A stretch of 64,000 bases of DNA from Candidatus Nomurabacteria bacterium (GCA_020631865.1 JACKGS010000003.1:1-64000); one strand, 5' to 3'; positions 27,652 to 37,148 are shown, counted from the first letter of the stretch. The notes: generated by a model not told the origin, from the letters alone. Numbers and translations are program-made.

Positions 27652-27680
27652 AGCGGCGATCCCGTAATGTTCACGCCGCC
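27652..27680 (-). terminator. GC-rich stem-loop after atpE
   Basis: GCGGCG (27653-27658) pairs with CGCCGC (27674-27679), 15 bases beyond the atpE stop in the transcribed direction. There is no U tract, so it is more likely an mRNA stabiliser or partial terminator, which would fit the need for more c subunits than other Fo subunits. Confidence 0.5.
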
Positions 27681-27694
27681 AACATCCTCTTTCC

Positions 27695-27940
27695 TTAACC
27701 TAGCAAGAATGCGCCAAGTAGGAAGGCGAGCAATGCCGTCACCTCGATCATCGCTGCGATGATAACGATTTGACCAGCTGCTTTACCAGCTTCTGGGTTG
27801 CGACCTAGAGCCTTCATGTAGCTCGAGCCAACCCAGCCAAGTGCGATTGCGGCTGAACCAAGAGCAACAGTCAGCATCAAACCCTTCCACATAATTGGAT
27901 CGGTTGATGCTACTGAAGCGTCTGCAAATAATTGAATCAT
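27695..27940 (-). CDS. atpE: ATP synthase c subunit
   Basis: An 81-residue proteolipid forming the rotor ring. Two transmembrane helices (about 18-42 and 56-80) are joined by the polar loop GRNPEAGK. The ion-binding carboxylate is E66 in MIEVTALL. There are ten extra residues before helix 1. No clear sodium-binding signature is seen, so proton coupling is the default inference. A strong GC stem-loop follows the stop. Confidence 0.93.
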   Translation of the reverse strand: MIQLFADASVASTDPIMWKGLMLTVALGSAAIALGWVGSSYMKALGRNPEAGKAAGQIVIIAAMIEVTALLAFLLGAFLLG

Positions 27941-27995
27941 TTGATATTTCCTTTTTTGCCCGCTTGAAAAGCGAGACTTAATTTTTCCTTATTCA

Positions 27996-28853
27996 TCATA
28001 CCTTAGCTACCGATTCGACCTTCGTTTTAGGAACAGCAGGGGAATGATGAACATCGTGATCTTCGCCATGATCGGCGTGTTGAATTGCCAGGCCAAGGTA
28101 CGTACCGGTCAAAATAGTAAAGACGTACGCTTGAATACCTGCAACCAACATTTCAAACAACCATATAGGAATAACAGCAATTGGCGTCATGCCATCTGGG
28201 GCAATCATGCTAGTAAATACTGCTATCAATATCTCACCGACTGCAGTATTTAAAAACAACCTAAGTGAAAGACTCAAAACACGAGTAGCCTCACCAAATA
28301 CCTCTAATATACCTATAAAGAAGTTAATTGGGTTCCAGGGCTTATCTGAAAAATAATGCTTTAAATGCCCCTTAGCACCCTGTTCTTTAATAGAAAGTAT
28401 TTGAACTAAAACTATTGCCGTAATACTCATGGCAATAGTCCCATTAAGATCAGCAGTTAATGGCCTAAAGAGAGGTATACCGTCTACATGAATCGCCGGG
28501 CCAACAATTGGCAAGATACCCATTAAATTACTGAATAAAATAAATAGAAAGAATGATCCAAAATACGGTGCATACTTTGCTGCTTTTTCTCTACTACCGA
28601 AAGGACCTTGCAGCAGATTGATTATAAATTCCATCACCATTTCAATCACGACAGTAAACTTACTTGCACCAGGTCTAACCTTAGTTCTTTTTGATGCATA
28701 GAGTAATATGCCACCAAGAAGCATAGCGCAAAGTATTCCATAAATAATCGAGTTCGTAACAACAAAACCACCAAACTTATGGATCGGCTCTGCTTTTAGA
28801 CTTACATGTATGCCACCAGAAGCCATTAAATTTAGATGATTTAAGTTGAACAC
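27996..28853 (-). CDS. atpB: ATP synthase a subunit
   Basis: The 285-residue Fo a subunit, first gene of the operon. Five or six membrane helices. The essential arginine is in LSLSLRLFLNTAVGEIL, and the last helices contain YVFTILTGTYLGLA. The N-terminal ADLNGTIAMS region is also conserved. The C-terminal tail is His/Asp-rich (HADHGEDHDVHHS), possibly metal-binding and unusual. No atpI is seen upstream. Confidence 0.95.
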   Translation of the reverse strand: MFNLNHLNLMASGGIHVSLKAEPIHKFGGFVVTNSIIYGILCAMLLGGILLYASKRTKVRPGASKFTVVIEMVMEFIINLLQGPFGSREKAAKYAPYFGSFFLFILFSNLMGILPIVGPAIHVDGIPLFRPLTADLNGTIAMSITAIVLVQILSIKEQGAKGHLKHYFSDKPWNPINFFIGILEVFGEATRVLSLSLRLFLNTAVGEILIAVFTSMIAPDGMTPIAVIPIWLFEMLVAGIQAYVFTILTGTYLGLAIQHADHGEDHDVHHSPAVPKTKVESVAKV

Positions 28854-29025
28854 ACGCCTCCAATTAGGTCACAGCAAGTCTGACTTATTATATTTAAGGA
28901 TATCCTCATTTATTGGACAGTTTACCAAAACAGATATCAAGTGACAACATTGACAAATTTTATATTATATGATAAGATGAAAGGATGGACCACAAACAGT
29001 GGTTCTCGCTGCAATAGGAGGCAAA
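28854..29025. other. Divergent intergenic region upstream of atp operon
   Basis: 172 bases between atpB and the GC-rich cassette. It should contain the atp promoter on the minus strand; candidate AT-rich boxes occur near 28880-28960 but none is convincing. A TATATGAT stretch near 28965-28972 could serve the plus-strand cassette. Confidence 0.3.
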
Positions 29026-29178
29026 TTGCGCACAACATTTATCGCGACACTGCTATGTGTCGTGTTGGGCGCCATTGTCGCCTTGTTTGCAGGCCCCGCC
29101 AAGGCGGGGTGGTTCATATTAGTTGCACCGTTCGTCGGTGCAACTGCCGGAATCATCTCCGGCGAAGTCGAAGACTAG
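29026..29178 (+). CDS. Small membrane protein, TTG start
   Basis: A 50-residue frame starting TTG with AGGAGG six bases upstream. Two hydrophobic stretches (ATLLCVVLGAIVALFAG and WFILVAPFVGATAGIISG) suggest a two-helix hairpin, ending in acidic EVED. GC content is far above flanking genes. It probably forms a unit with the next membrane protein, which also uses TTG and a strong Shine-Dalgarno. Confidence 0.55.
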   Translation: MRTTFIATLLCVVLGAIVALFAGPAKAGWFILVAPFVGATAGIISGEVED

Positions 29179-29264
29179 TACTTCGACTCGTGCTCAGACC
29201 AACTTCACGCAGTGGGCAACATAGCTCATGTAAGTAATCGTGTACTCTTCGGAAAGGAGGGAAG

Positions 29265-29729
29265 TTGGAAGAAGCGCAACTGTACGACCAGGGGACTCAC
29301 CTTGACGAGCCTCAGTATAGGCACAATCCGATCGACAGCGGTCGATTGCTTGGCCTGTACTTGCTTGTTGGGGTAGGCGTTCTGGTTACTGGGTTTTCTT
29401 TGGTCTTCCCGCACAGCTATGTGCGAGAAGTCAATGGACCAGTGGCCGGTACGGTCGTGGCGGTAATTGCCGGTATTTTGTGGGGATCAGCCCACTACGC
29501 CGGTAACTCCGCCACAAGCCCCGACATCAGGCTCAAGGTTGCCGGCCTCAAGACCACCATGGTCTTCGGGCTAGCATCCGGCGTAGTCGTTGCCGTCGCA
29601 TCTTACGCCTACCGCGGTCAAACCGGTGGGCTACAGATCAACGGCATCGAGGCGTCGCTGGCCATCCTGGGCTGGTTCATCTTCAGTACAATAGTGCAGA
29701 AGATCAAAATCAACCTGGGAAACCAGTAG
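29265..29729 (+). CDS. Hypothetical membrane protein, TTG start
   Basis: A 154-residue protein with four hydrophobic segments (about 29-48, 62-80, 96-112 and 129-145) and a hydrophilic 25-residue N-terminus. The start is TTG 29265 with AAAGGAGG four bases upstream. Base composition and codon choice resemble the MFS gene at 5063 rather than its neighbours. A multi-stem GC hairpin follows about 100 bases after the stop. No family recognised. Confidence 0.6.
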   Translation: MEEAQLYDQGTHLDEPQYRHNPIDSGRLLGLYLLVGVGVLVTGFSLVFPHSYVREVNGPVAGTVVAVIAGILWGSAHYAGNSATSPDIRLKVAGLKTTMVFGLASGVVVAVASYAYRGQTGGLQINGIEASLAILGWFIFSTIVQKIKINLGNQ

Positions 29730-29826
29730 CCCTTGGTCGTCTACTGGGCTAGTGCTGTCCAAAATGTAGAACAAGGTATGTGAAGTGCTGGTCACTATAA
29801 GCTACCTCTAGCTACAGAGCACTAGT

Positions 29827-29878
29827 GGCGGGCGGATGGTGACACCGAGTCACTGAGCGCAAATATTGCGCTCCCGCC
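29827..29878 (+). terminator. Nested GC-rich hairpin after membrane cassette
   Basis: The outer stem GGCGGG/CCCGCC encloses GTGAC/GTCAC and a perfect 8-bp hairpin GAGCGCAA-ATA-TTGCGCTC. The design of two hairpins within an outer stem is like the terminators at 4527 and 6235, but no T tract follows. The remaining 29730-30056 DNA holds no gene I can support. Confidence 0.5.
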
Positions 29879-30056
29879 TCCACAGATACGTCAGTAGGTA
29901 AAGAACTACTCTGATGAGCTCTAGATATTAAATCAGTGAGCGAAACGTAAACGATTCTCAAAATTATCTAACTTGCATGTCATTTTTGCGCCAGCAAGAA
30001 TTATTACAATATAAAACCAAAATATGATTTAACGAAGTTGGTGATATAATTTGGTT

Positions 30057-30362
30057 ATGATTAATTTAATAGCACACGCTGGTGAAGTTCATACTACAGT
30101 AGAGGATGCCATTAAGCATTCGGGTGAAAGCACATCAATAATGTGGGTAATACTGCTATTGGTGCCATTTTTAATTGCTTTCGTTGCTCATTCAGTATTA
30201 AAGCTAAAGGTTAGCTCAACATTGCTATTGTTATCATTATTTCTAATTGGTTTTAGTGTGTATTCCTACGTCACACCCAGTGCGTATACGGCCATATCTC
30301 TGATAACCGGCTTCACGATTGTCTTTGCACTTACTTTTATAGGGTTAGTAGCAAAAGAATAA
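30057..30362 (+). CDS. Small membrane protein
   Basis: A 101-residue protein with a polar N-terminus (HAGEVHTTVEDAIKHSGES) and three hydrophobic helices up to the C-terminus. TATAAT at 30045-30050 lies six bases before the ATG, the leaderless pattern. The His/Glu-rich head could bind a metal. It is followed by an ArsR-type regulator and a glutaredoxin, so a redox or metal role is possible but unproven. Confidence 0.6.
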   Translation: MINLIAHAGEVHTTVEDAIKHSGESTSIMWVILLLVPFLIAFVAHSVLKLKVSSTLLLLSLFLIGFSVYSYVTPSAYTAISLITGFTIVFALTFIGLVAKE

Positions 30363-30411
30363 TACAAACTGTATACTTGCTTATTTTTAAGTATTTGCTT
30401 AATATTAAATT

Positions 30412-30687
30412 ATGTCCAATGTTAATCTTTCCCAAATCTTTCACGCCCTAGGAGATAACACGCGTTTTACCTTGTTTCAAATACTTGGCCGCAAGTCAGA
30501 GATTTGCGTAGGGGCATTAGCAGAAAAATTAGATATTAGCTCAGCATGTGTATCTCAGCATATGAAGATTCTAGCCGACGCTGGACTTGTAGTCAGAGTC
30601 AGGGAAGGTCAGAGAGTTTGTTATCAAATCTCTAGGGACTCTGCTACGAATAAGGCATTGAATAATTTAATTTTTGAAAAGGAGTAG
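30412..30687 (+). CDS. ArsR-family transcriptional regulator
   Basis: A 91-residue winged-helix regulator: ALGDNTRFTLFQIL, the recognition helix SSACVSQHMKILADAGLV and the wing VRVREGQRVCYQIS. Cysteines in EICVGAL, SACVSQH and RVCYQ could sense metals or oxidants. It overlaps the ribosome site of the glutaredoxin gene and probably regulates this small operon. Confidence 0.85.
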   Translation: MSNVNLSQIFHALGDNTRFTLFQILGRKSEICVGALAEKLDISSACVSQHMKILADAGLVVRVREGQRVCYQISRDSATNKALNNLIFEKE

Positions 30688-30691
30688 TAGT

Positions 30692-30952
30692 ATGTCAAAA
30701 GCAACAAACGTAATAGTGTATTCAACAAGCTGGTGCGGTTACTGTCATCAAGCTATGGCATATTTTGATAGCATTGGTGTCAAGTATAAACAAATCGATG
30801 TTGAAGAGGATAGGGCAGCCGCTGAAGAGATGGTAAAAAAGAGCCATCAGATGGGAGTGCCGGTTATCGAAATTGGGAAAGAAGTGATTGTTGGATACAA
30901 TCGACCCAAAATAGATGCGGCACTCAAGGCATCTGATCTATTAGAGAAATAA
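30692..30952 (+). CDS. Glutaredoxin-like protein
   Basis: An 86-residue thioredoxin-fold oxidoreductase with the redox motif SWCGYCHQA, the cis-proline MGVPVIEI and a GYNRPKID C-terminal motif. It reduces disulfides or deiodinates thiol adducts using glutathione or another thiol. The start is ATG 30692, preceded by AAAGGAG. It is co-transcribed with the ArsR regulator. Confidence 0.88.
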   Translation: MSKATNVIVYSTSWCGYCHQAMAYFDSIGVKYKQIDVEEDRAAAEEMVKKSHQMGVPVIEIGKEVIVGYNRPKIDAALKASDLLEK

Positions 30953-31125
30953 TAAAAACTGAGTAAATTCAGTCGCAAGTTTACCTATTAATATTCCCGG
31001 TGTCTTAAGACATGCTCTCGATGCAGTCAAAGTATTATTTGGTGTTTACGTAGCTACTCTAGTGATATTTATCACTGTATTAATTGCAGCCTAGTTTATT
31101 ATTAAATTGTAATCAGGAGTATTCT

Positions 31126-31641
31126 ATGACGCAAATTGAACTACCGCCGAACCAACCGACTAATTTCGACCAAATACAAACACAAGATCCAAATGGATCT
31201 TTTTTTGAAACTGAATTAAGTGATGAAGAGATTATGGAAAGAATCAACTCAATACCGTCAGCACTTTTTAGCCTCAAAGATCCTACTGAAATTGAAGTGC
31301 TAGATGCCGTATTTATTGCCCTTGGCTACCTCCCAACAGAAGACGATATATTAAATTTTGAAAATTTAGGCGACACGCACTCCAGTATGCAGTTACGCAA
31401 AATACGTGACAGTTTTTTAGGTAACACACGGCTTGCAATTAACCTATTTAGAAACGAATATTTTGAAGACGGTATTCGCAGCACCGACAAGATTGTCGAA
31501 TTATACGAACAAACTGATTATGCAGATAACGACATCATAGTAAAAGCCTTGAGAATCTTAGGAGCCCAACACAGATCAAGCGAAACAATCAAAAATAGCG
31601 AAGCCACTATAAGGCTAATGTATTTAGCTTCTTCCGAGTAA
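31126..31641 (+). CDS. Hypothetical protein
   Basis: A 171-residue acidic helical protein. The start is ATG 31126 with CAGGAG seven bases upstream. The N-terminus is Pro/Gln/Asn-rich (PPNQPTNFDQIQTQ), the rest helical. No recognised domain. The upstream stretch 31003-31092 encodes a hydrophobic frame (YVATLVIFITVLIAA) but lacks a start codon. Confidence 0.55.
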   Translation: MTQIELPPNQPTNFDQIQTQDPNGSFFETELSDEEIMERINSIPSALFSLKDPTEIEVLDAVFIALGYLPTEDDILNFENLGDTHSSMQLRKIRDSFLGNTRLAINLFRNEYFEDGIRSTDKIVELYEQTDYADNDIIVKALRILGAQHRSSETIKNSEATIRLMYLASSE

Positions 31642-31683
31642 TGAACAGATGTACTATAGGAGTTGCTAGCGTATACTAAATAC

Positions 31684-32253
31684 ATGGCATTTGAAGATTT
31701 TAAACAAAAGAAATCAATAGTAGTAGTTTTTACTGGCGAAAATAAAGGAAAAACAAGTGCTAGTATTGGCTTAATGTGCCGAGCACTTGGACGTGGTCAC
31801 AGGGTTGCGTACATACAGTTTATTAAACACTGGGAAGTCGGCGAACATACCTTTATCCATAAAATTGAACCACTATTTAAAGACCAGCTATTCTTTTACA
31901 AAGGCGGGAAGGGGTTTTTCGATGCTGGTGATTTAAGTGAAAAAGATATCGATGATGAATCGCACAAAAAATCTGCGGTTGAAACACTAAAAATTGCTTC
32001 TGAAAAATCCATTAGCGGAGAATTTGATCTTGTAATATGCGACGAACTAAGTAACGCCGTACACGATGGACTACTCGGAGTGAACGACTTAAAATCAATC
32101 ATTAACAACCGCTCAAAAAACACATCACTTTGTATCACGGGGCGTAACTTTCCACCCAAACTTCTGAGTTCCGTAGATATTGCTACAAATATGACTAAGT
32201 TAAAACACCATTTTGATGATCAATTTATAGCCAACAAAGGTATAGATTACTAA
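31684..32253 (+). CDS. CobO/BtuR-like ATP:corrinoid adenosyltransferase family protein
   Basis: A 189-residue P-loop protein: VFTGENKGKTSASIGL near the N-terminus, AYIQFIKHWEVGEH and VICDELSNAV, as in CobO. That enzyme adenosylates corrinoids, but no other cobalamin gene is present here, so it may be a salvage enzyme or have a different substrate. The start is ATG 31684, with TATACT ending six bases upstream (leaderless). It converges with the gene at 32254 with no gap. Confidence 0.7.
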   Translation: MAFEDFKQKKSIVVVFTGENKGKTSASIGLMCRALGRGHRVAYIQFIKHWEVGEHTFIHKIEPLFKDQLFFYKGGKGFFDAGDLSEKDIDDESHKKSAVETLKIASEKSISGEFDLVICDELSNAVHDGLLGVNDLKSIINNRSKNTSLCITGRNFPPKLLSSVDIATNMTKLKHHFDDQFIANKGIDY

Positions 32254-32649
32254 TTAACCGATTTGCTTTACTAATGAACCAATACTGCCGCTGGAATCAA
32301 AGTCGCTATGCTGTCTCAGTCTTTGAAGCAAAGCTGAGTTATTTGACACTATATGTAGACCGGTTCGACCAAGCATTGCAGTATATTTTTCTGCCCATTG
32401 CACTAATCGCCTTTCGTTAGACTCATCATTTGCACACAAATGCATAATCTCTAAGTTTGAATCATTAGCCTCTGGAAACACCAGTGTAGTAGCCCCAATA
32501 ATCAAACCGCTTTCTTCTGATAATATTGCACCATTAAAGCCGCTCTGTACAGTTTTTAGATCGAAAACAATTTGATTATTAGCATAATAGTTTTCAACAC
32601 TATTAACTCTTATCGTACTGCCGTTATATATTGTTCTTACTTTAGTCAC
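32254..32649 (-). CDS. Hypothetical protein, possibly GNAT-fold
   Basis: A 131-residue protein with an alpha/beta pattern: strand GFNGAILSEESGLIIGATTL, helix NERRLVQWAEKYTAML, then strand GLHIVSNN. This resembles part of a GNAT acetyltransferase, but the acetyl-CoA loop (Q/RxxGxG/A) is not visible, so the call is weak. It converges with the CobO-like gene. Confidence 0.4.
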   Translation of the reverse strand: MTKVRTIYNGSTIRVNSVENYYANNQIVFDLKTVQSGFNGAILSEESGLIIGATTLVFPEANDSNLEIMHLCANDESNERRLVQWAEKYTAMLGRTGLHIVSNNSALLQRLRQHSDFDSSGSIGSLVKQIG

Positions 32650-32699
32650 GATTGTCTAATATACAACTTTAGACATTATTACGCAAACCTGAGAGCATC

Positions 32700-32727
32700 T
32701 TGACAGATATCAAACTTTCTTTAATAT
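32700..32727 (+). promoter_or_regulatory. Promoter with leaderless start for 32734
   Basis: TTGACA at 32700-32705, a 16-base spacer, and TAATAT at 32722-32727, then six bases to the ATG. It is one of the few leaderless promoters here with a clear -35. Confidence 0.65.
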
Positions 32728-32733
32728 TAAGGT

Positions 32734-33315
32734 ATGATTAAGACATATGATAATTTAGACCTAGGAAATGTCATAAGTTCAGATACAGCATGCGAAGAAA
32801 TTCTTAGTTCAAAAGAACCACAAAATCTTATTGTGGGACTTGAATTTTCAAATAAAAACACACATCTTGAAGTTGAAGAGATTGAAGCATGCATAGCAGA
32901 ACGAATCGGGGTAGACCTAGACACAGAACAAGCTCCATATGGTGTATATAGCACTAAATTTACTCTGAACTCTTTGTTAAAGGCATATAACACCAAGTTC
33001 CACGGGCAACCAAGATTAGTTTTAGCTGAGTTAGGAATCTCTAAAAACATTTCAACCGGAAGATACATAATTCCTTCGCCAGATGCAAAAAAAGCTTGCG
33101 CAAAAATGCTAGAATATGGAACCAGAATCAGAAAAGCTACGGCAATAGTAGGAGAAAGAGTCGAGTTTCGTAAAACAACTATCGGGAGCGTTAAAGCGAT
33201 AGACAATCCGTATTACATAGAATCACTCAGGACTGCCGACCAACAACATCACGGTATTCCGTACGACAAAGGGTTCATGTCCAGCTACGACCGTGGAACT
33301 CTAGGTACTATTTAA
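32734..33315 (+). CDS. Hypothetical protein
   Basis: A 193-residue soluble protein without recognisable motifs. The middle has a basic helical part (PSPDAKKACAKMLEYGTRIR). The N-terminus is acidic. It is transcribed from the promoter at 32700-32727 and converges with the ParB-like gene. Confidence 0.55.
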   Translation: MIKTYDNLDLGNVISSDTACEEILSSKEPQNLIVGLEFSNKNTHLEVEEIEACIAERIGVDLDTEQAPYGVYSTKFTLNSLLKAYNTKFHGQPRLVLAELGISKNISTGRYIIPSPDAKKACAKMLEYGTRIRKATAIVGERVEFRKTTIGSVKAIDNPYYIESLRTADQQHHGIPYDKGFMSSYDRGTLGTI

Positions 33316-33322
33316 AAATTAT

Positions 33323-34566
33323 TCAGTGTTTATCGGTTTTCAAAACTGCAACAACCCCTGCGCCGGCAACTACTTTACTGAATTTGTCTTGAAACATTCC
33401 CATGCCTTGCTCTAATGTCTCTAACATAACCCCAGCCTCATCAGAATTTGGCTTCATGACTTCAATATGAAGCTGCAAAGACCTAAAAGCACTAGATGTC
33501 GTTAGTTCTGAAACTTCCTGAATACGTTTTTTTAATTCAGCTCTTGTTCTTCGACGATGATCTATCCACTCTTTATCTGGGTCGACAAATAGCCTTAATG
33601 CTTTATCTTCTGCGGGATTATGCGCATCCCAGTTTTCGATTAAACTTCCGAAGTGCTTTTTTGCATTAGATATATTCAGTCTTTTTGACTGAATAAATGC
33701 AACTTTAGAGGCATTCCATAATAAAATCTCGTCTTCAATTTCAAATTGATCTTCTTCAGATAATAATTCGTAGTCAGAATCAAAATATTTATTAGCCAAA
33801 TACCTTCTATGTGGCTCAACTGTTCTACCAAGCTCAACTATAGGACCGTATGGCACTGCGCCAACAAAAACATATTCACGTATTTCTTCAGAAAGATTAC
33901 TAAATATCAGAGCAGCTTCAAGGGCTTTTTTAGAAAATTTATTTCTATTAATTTCGGCAAATTCACTTGTATTACTCCAGTTTCCGTTTTCAAGCCCGTA
34001 ATAATATGTTTCTACCATTGCAATGGCGGTACGTTCCTGACTGGGTTTTTCGTGTAAATTTTCATCCATCTGAAGTGCTAATATCTCTGCTGGTGATATA
34101 TTTTCATAAATCTTACAATTTACGGTAGATTCGCTCCAATTCGAGATATCATAACCAGCATCTATGGCACGTTTAATTCTTTGATTTTCGATATCATCAA
34201 TTGCGTCAACTCTTGTATGGCCAGCAATCACTAAATTATAACGACCGTCTTCATTAGGTATATAGTCAGAAATATGATGACTCTTCTTCCATAACTTATT
34301 GATAAAATTTAGGTAATCTTCAAAAGACTCATGGCTAAGAACAGCGACATCGGGTGGGTTGATAATATCATTATTTCAATAGATTCTTTAATACTTTCAA
34401 ATGCCGGGTTACTACTTCCGCGTTGCTGTGAAACCCGTATCAAAGATTGTACAGGCAGATCTTGCATATGCTTTTTGCCATATTCACGAGGTCGTAAATA
34501 CTCTGGCATCTCAGATATATTCAAGCAATTTGAATCTAATTCAAAATTTTGTGTTTCTTTTGACAC
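33323..34566 (-). pseudogene. ParB-like domain protein, split by one frameshift
   Basis: The first frame (34566-34309) starts MSKETQNFELDSNCLNISEM and carries VQSLIRVSQQRGSSNPAFES. The protein continues in another frame (DIINPPDVAVLSHESFEDYL) into the long second part, which begins with the ParB/Srx core IAGHTRVDAI and DENLHEKPSQERTAIA. Adding one A to the AAA run near 34387 restores a single product of about 414 residues. It may bind DNA or hydrolyse nucleotides like other ParB/Srx proteins. No ParA partner is in the window. The break is probably a read error. Confidence 0.65.
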
Positions 34567-34704
34567 CCAAACCTCTCACTTCGTTATATATTCTAGTATG
34601 TCATTAATTAATGTAAGCCACAATAATCATTGCAAAATTCACAATCTTGACAGAATATCGACAAAGAGTAACATGAGCTCAGGATCAAGTATTAGGTAAG
34701 TCTT

Positions 34705-35277
34705 ATGAAAAAGCCCGAACAATTCCTACAACCACAGAGCAAAGAATCATCACAATTAATTAATGGTGCTGTTATGTGCGGTCTACTAGGCTCACAAAAC
34801 ATATACAGACTCGTTGGAGAAAATATCCATAATTACAGCACTAGTGACAAGGGCATCATAGTGCCAGCACTAAGAACAATAGATGATTTTACGCTCGGCG
34901 AAAGAGTATGGTTTTTTGATCCATCAGTACATTCAACACACCAACATGGGGTTGTATCCTCATTTATAACCGAGTTGAATCAGCTAAGCGTTAACAGACT
35001 AGACAGCAATACGAGCTTCCAAACTATTATTTCTCCTACTCACTATGGCTTATGGCGACTAAGTGATGTCAAGACAATTATGCAATTTAATGACATATTT
35101 CGTGGTCAAGGGACACCCAATCCAATGAGCATTATAGAAGCAGTTCAACGAGACGCCCTGCCAGATAATAACGACCTTTTACTTAGGTCTATACATCGAA
35201 AACTCAGCTATAGACCATCGGACCACCCACATCTTGCAAATCCACTAAGTGGTTCTTCAGCTATAATGCATACATGA
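34705..35277 (+). CDS. Hypothetical protein
   Basis: A 190-residue soluble protein, unrecognised. The middle contains GERVWFFDPSVHSTHQHGVV, with a His-rich turn. It overlaps the following thermonuclease by four bases (ATGA), so the two are co-translated; a shared extracellular or DNA-related function is possible but unproven. Confidence 0.55.
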   Translation: MKKPEQFLQPQSKESSQLINGAVMCGLLGSQNIYRLVGENIHNYSTSDKGIIVPALRTIDDFTLGERVWFFDPSVHSTHQHGVVSSFITELNQLSVNRLDSNTSFQTIISPTHYGLWRLSDVKTIMQFNDIFRGQGTPNPMSIIEAVQRDALPDNNDLLLRSIHRKLSYRPSDHPHLANPLSGSSAIMHT

Positions 35278-35864
35278 ACAAGCGATCTAAGAAGAAACTT
35301 ATCAGATTAATAGTGTCGCTAATAATTATCGTCTTAATATCGCTGATTGAGACTAATAGCAACCTTAACGACACCAAAAATAATGCAGAGCAAAAAATTA
35401 TTCAAAATACACCCGGATTATACACGGTTACAAAATTTGATGATGGCGACACAATTCAAGTAGATATGGAGGGTAAAAAAGAGACTGTTCGTTTCATCGG
35501 AGTTGATACGCCAGAAACGCATGATCCACGCAAACCGATTCAGTGCTTCGGTAAAGCTGCCTCAAATTTTACAAAGTCAACAATAGACCAGAATAGAGTT
35601 AGGTTAGAATCAGACCCTACTGGAAGCAATAGAGACAGGTACCAAAGACTACTCAGGTATGTCTATCTACCAGACGGAACACTAGTTAACTTAAAAATTA
35701 TCGCCGAAGGCTATGGCTTTACGGTTACAGCATTTCCATTCACAAAGATGGAGGAATTTAGATTAGCTCAAAAAAATGCTAGAATCCAAAATATAGGGCT
35801 CTGGTCGAAATGTGAGCTTGAAGAAACAAAAGGACGAATACAAACCGCCCCCGAAGCGCGCTAA
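35274..35864 (+). CDS. Membrane-anchored staphylococcal-nuclease-type thermonuclease
   Basis: A 196-residue protein. The N-terminal anchor (about 8-26, LIRLIVSLIIIVLISLI) is followed by an SNase domain with DGDTI, VRFIGVDTPE and RDRYQRLLRYVY, which hold the catalytic Arg/Glu/Arg and calcium aspartates. It would degrade DNA or RNA outside the cell. For an organism that must scavenge nucleotides this is a plausible feeding enzyme. It overlaps the preceding unknown gene. Confidence 0.88.
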   Translation: MNKRSKKKLIRLIVSLIIIVLISLIETNSNLNDTKNNAEQKIIQNTPGLYTVTKFDDGDTIQVDMEGKKETVRFIGVDTPETHDPRKPIQCFGKAASNFTKSTIDQNRVRLESDPTGSNRDRYQRLLRYVYLPDGTLVNLKIIAEGYGFTVTAFPFTKMEEFRLAQKNARIQNIGLWSKCELEETKGRIQTAPEAR

Positions 35865-37148
35865 CTACCAAACACTACCGGCAAATTTTATATGTTTGTG
35901 ATTGCTAGATAATCTATTGTAGAGCTTCTCCAGATCTGCAATCTGTTTTGATTCTGTATAACCTGTAGCAAATTCGATACTAGATGTAGACATTCTAGAT
36001 CTAAGGTTTTTTTCAGTTAGAATCTGAACAATTTTATTAGCAAAATCTTCTGGGTCATTCTCTGCTAACAGACCATTTTTATCGTTATGAAAAATTTCAG
36101 AGACATTTTTATCACAAAGCACCAACGGCAATCCAGCCCCAGCAGCTTCGTGCAAGACAAGTCCCTGTGTATCCGTAAGCGAAGGGAAGGCAAAAATATC
36201 TGCAGAGGCGTAAATAACACCGGCATGACTACGCTCGTAATGTCCTGTAAATATAATTCTGTCTCTTAGGTTATAGAGCTTGGCTTTTTGTTCAAGTTCC
36301 TCTCGATAATCAAAGTCTCCTGCAAACATTAATTTGATATCTTTATACTTTGGTGCAATAAAGCCACCAAACGATTCTAGTAATAGATCAAGATTCTTTT
36401 CTTTACTTATTCTTCCCGCATAAAGAATAACTTTTTCATTACTGTCGATGTTGTATCTTTGTTTAAATTCAGAGATATCAGCATTGCTTGGCTTTGCAAG
36501 AGGGTCAACCCCGGTAGGCATTAATACAAGCTCTGATTTGGTGTGCCAATTCGTTAATTGCTTTTGGTGTTTTTTAGAAAGCACAATAACCGCATCACAT
36601 CTATCATGAATGCTAGTTATATATTCCGCTGTCAACCTTTTTACCCATGTTTTAAAACGACCATCTTCTGGGATTTCTATAAATGCACGGCCCCAGCTCT
36701 TCAAACGTCCTTTTAAAACAATCGGCGCAGCAATTGGGAAGGCAAGAATTACCTTTTGAGAAGCGGGGTAGTAGTCTACATATTGATATATATCTGTAGA
36801 ATATTGCGATATAACAGGAATATCGTACTTTAAGCCAGCCATCAGACCAAGCAGCCCTACTTGATTTGGAGTAAAGAAATGTATTACGTCTAATTTTAAT
36901 TTATTTATTTTCTGAAGTTGCAAAGGAGGAAAGAAGACGCTTGTTAAATCCTCTTCATAAGTAGCGCCTTTAATGGCTCGAAATCTAATTATACTAGGAT
37001 CGGTTTCTACATATTCTGAATCTGAGCTCGGTGCAAAAATATACACCTCATGCCCCAAGGCCTCTAGTCCAGACCTCGTTAATTGCACTACGAAGCTAAT
37101 GCCGTTTGTAACAGGCAAGTAGGTGTCTGTAAAAAGACCGATACGCAT
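35865..37148 (-). CDS. GT4-family glycosyltransferase
   Basis: A 427-residue GT-B enzyme. The N-terminal motif MRIGLFTDTYLPVTNGIS is typical of lipid or polysaccharide glycosyltransferases. The C-terminal domain shows VILYAGRISKEKNLDLLLES and the EX7E site EAAGAGLPLVL. It probably adds a sugar to diacylglycerol or a surface glycan. ATG 37148 is chosen over an upstream ATG at 37166 because the family N-terminus starts there. It converges with the thermonuclease with no gap. Confidence 0.88.
   Translation of the reverse strand: MRIGLFTDTYLPVTNGISFVVQLTRSGLEALGHEVYIFAPSSDSEYVETDPSIIRFRAIKGATYEEDLTSVFFPPLQLQKINKLKLDVIHFFTPNQVGLLGLMAGLKYDIPVISQYSTDIYQYVDYYPASQKVILAFPIAAPIVLKGRLKSWGRAFIEIPEDGRFKTWVKRLTAEYITSIHDRCDAVIVLSKKHQKQLTNWHTKSELVLMPTGVDPLAKPSNADISEFKQRYNIDSNEKVILYAGRISKEKNLDLLLESFGGFIAPKYKDIKLMFAGDFDYREELEQKAKLYNLRDRIIFTGHYERSHAGVIYASADIFAFPSLTDTQGLVLHEAAGAGLPLVLCDKNVSEIFHNDKNGLLAENDPEDFANKIVQILTEKNLRSRMSTSSIEFATGYTESKQIADLEKLYNRLSSNHKHIKFAGSVW

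Noticed and set aside
31003..31092. Small hydrophobic ORF before 31126
   Set aside because: The frame lacks ATG, GTG or TTG in a useful place, and no ribosome site or -10 box is seen.
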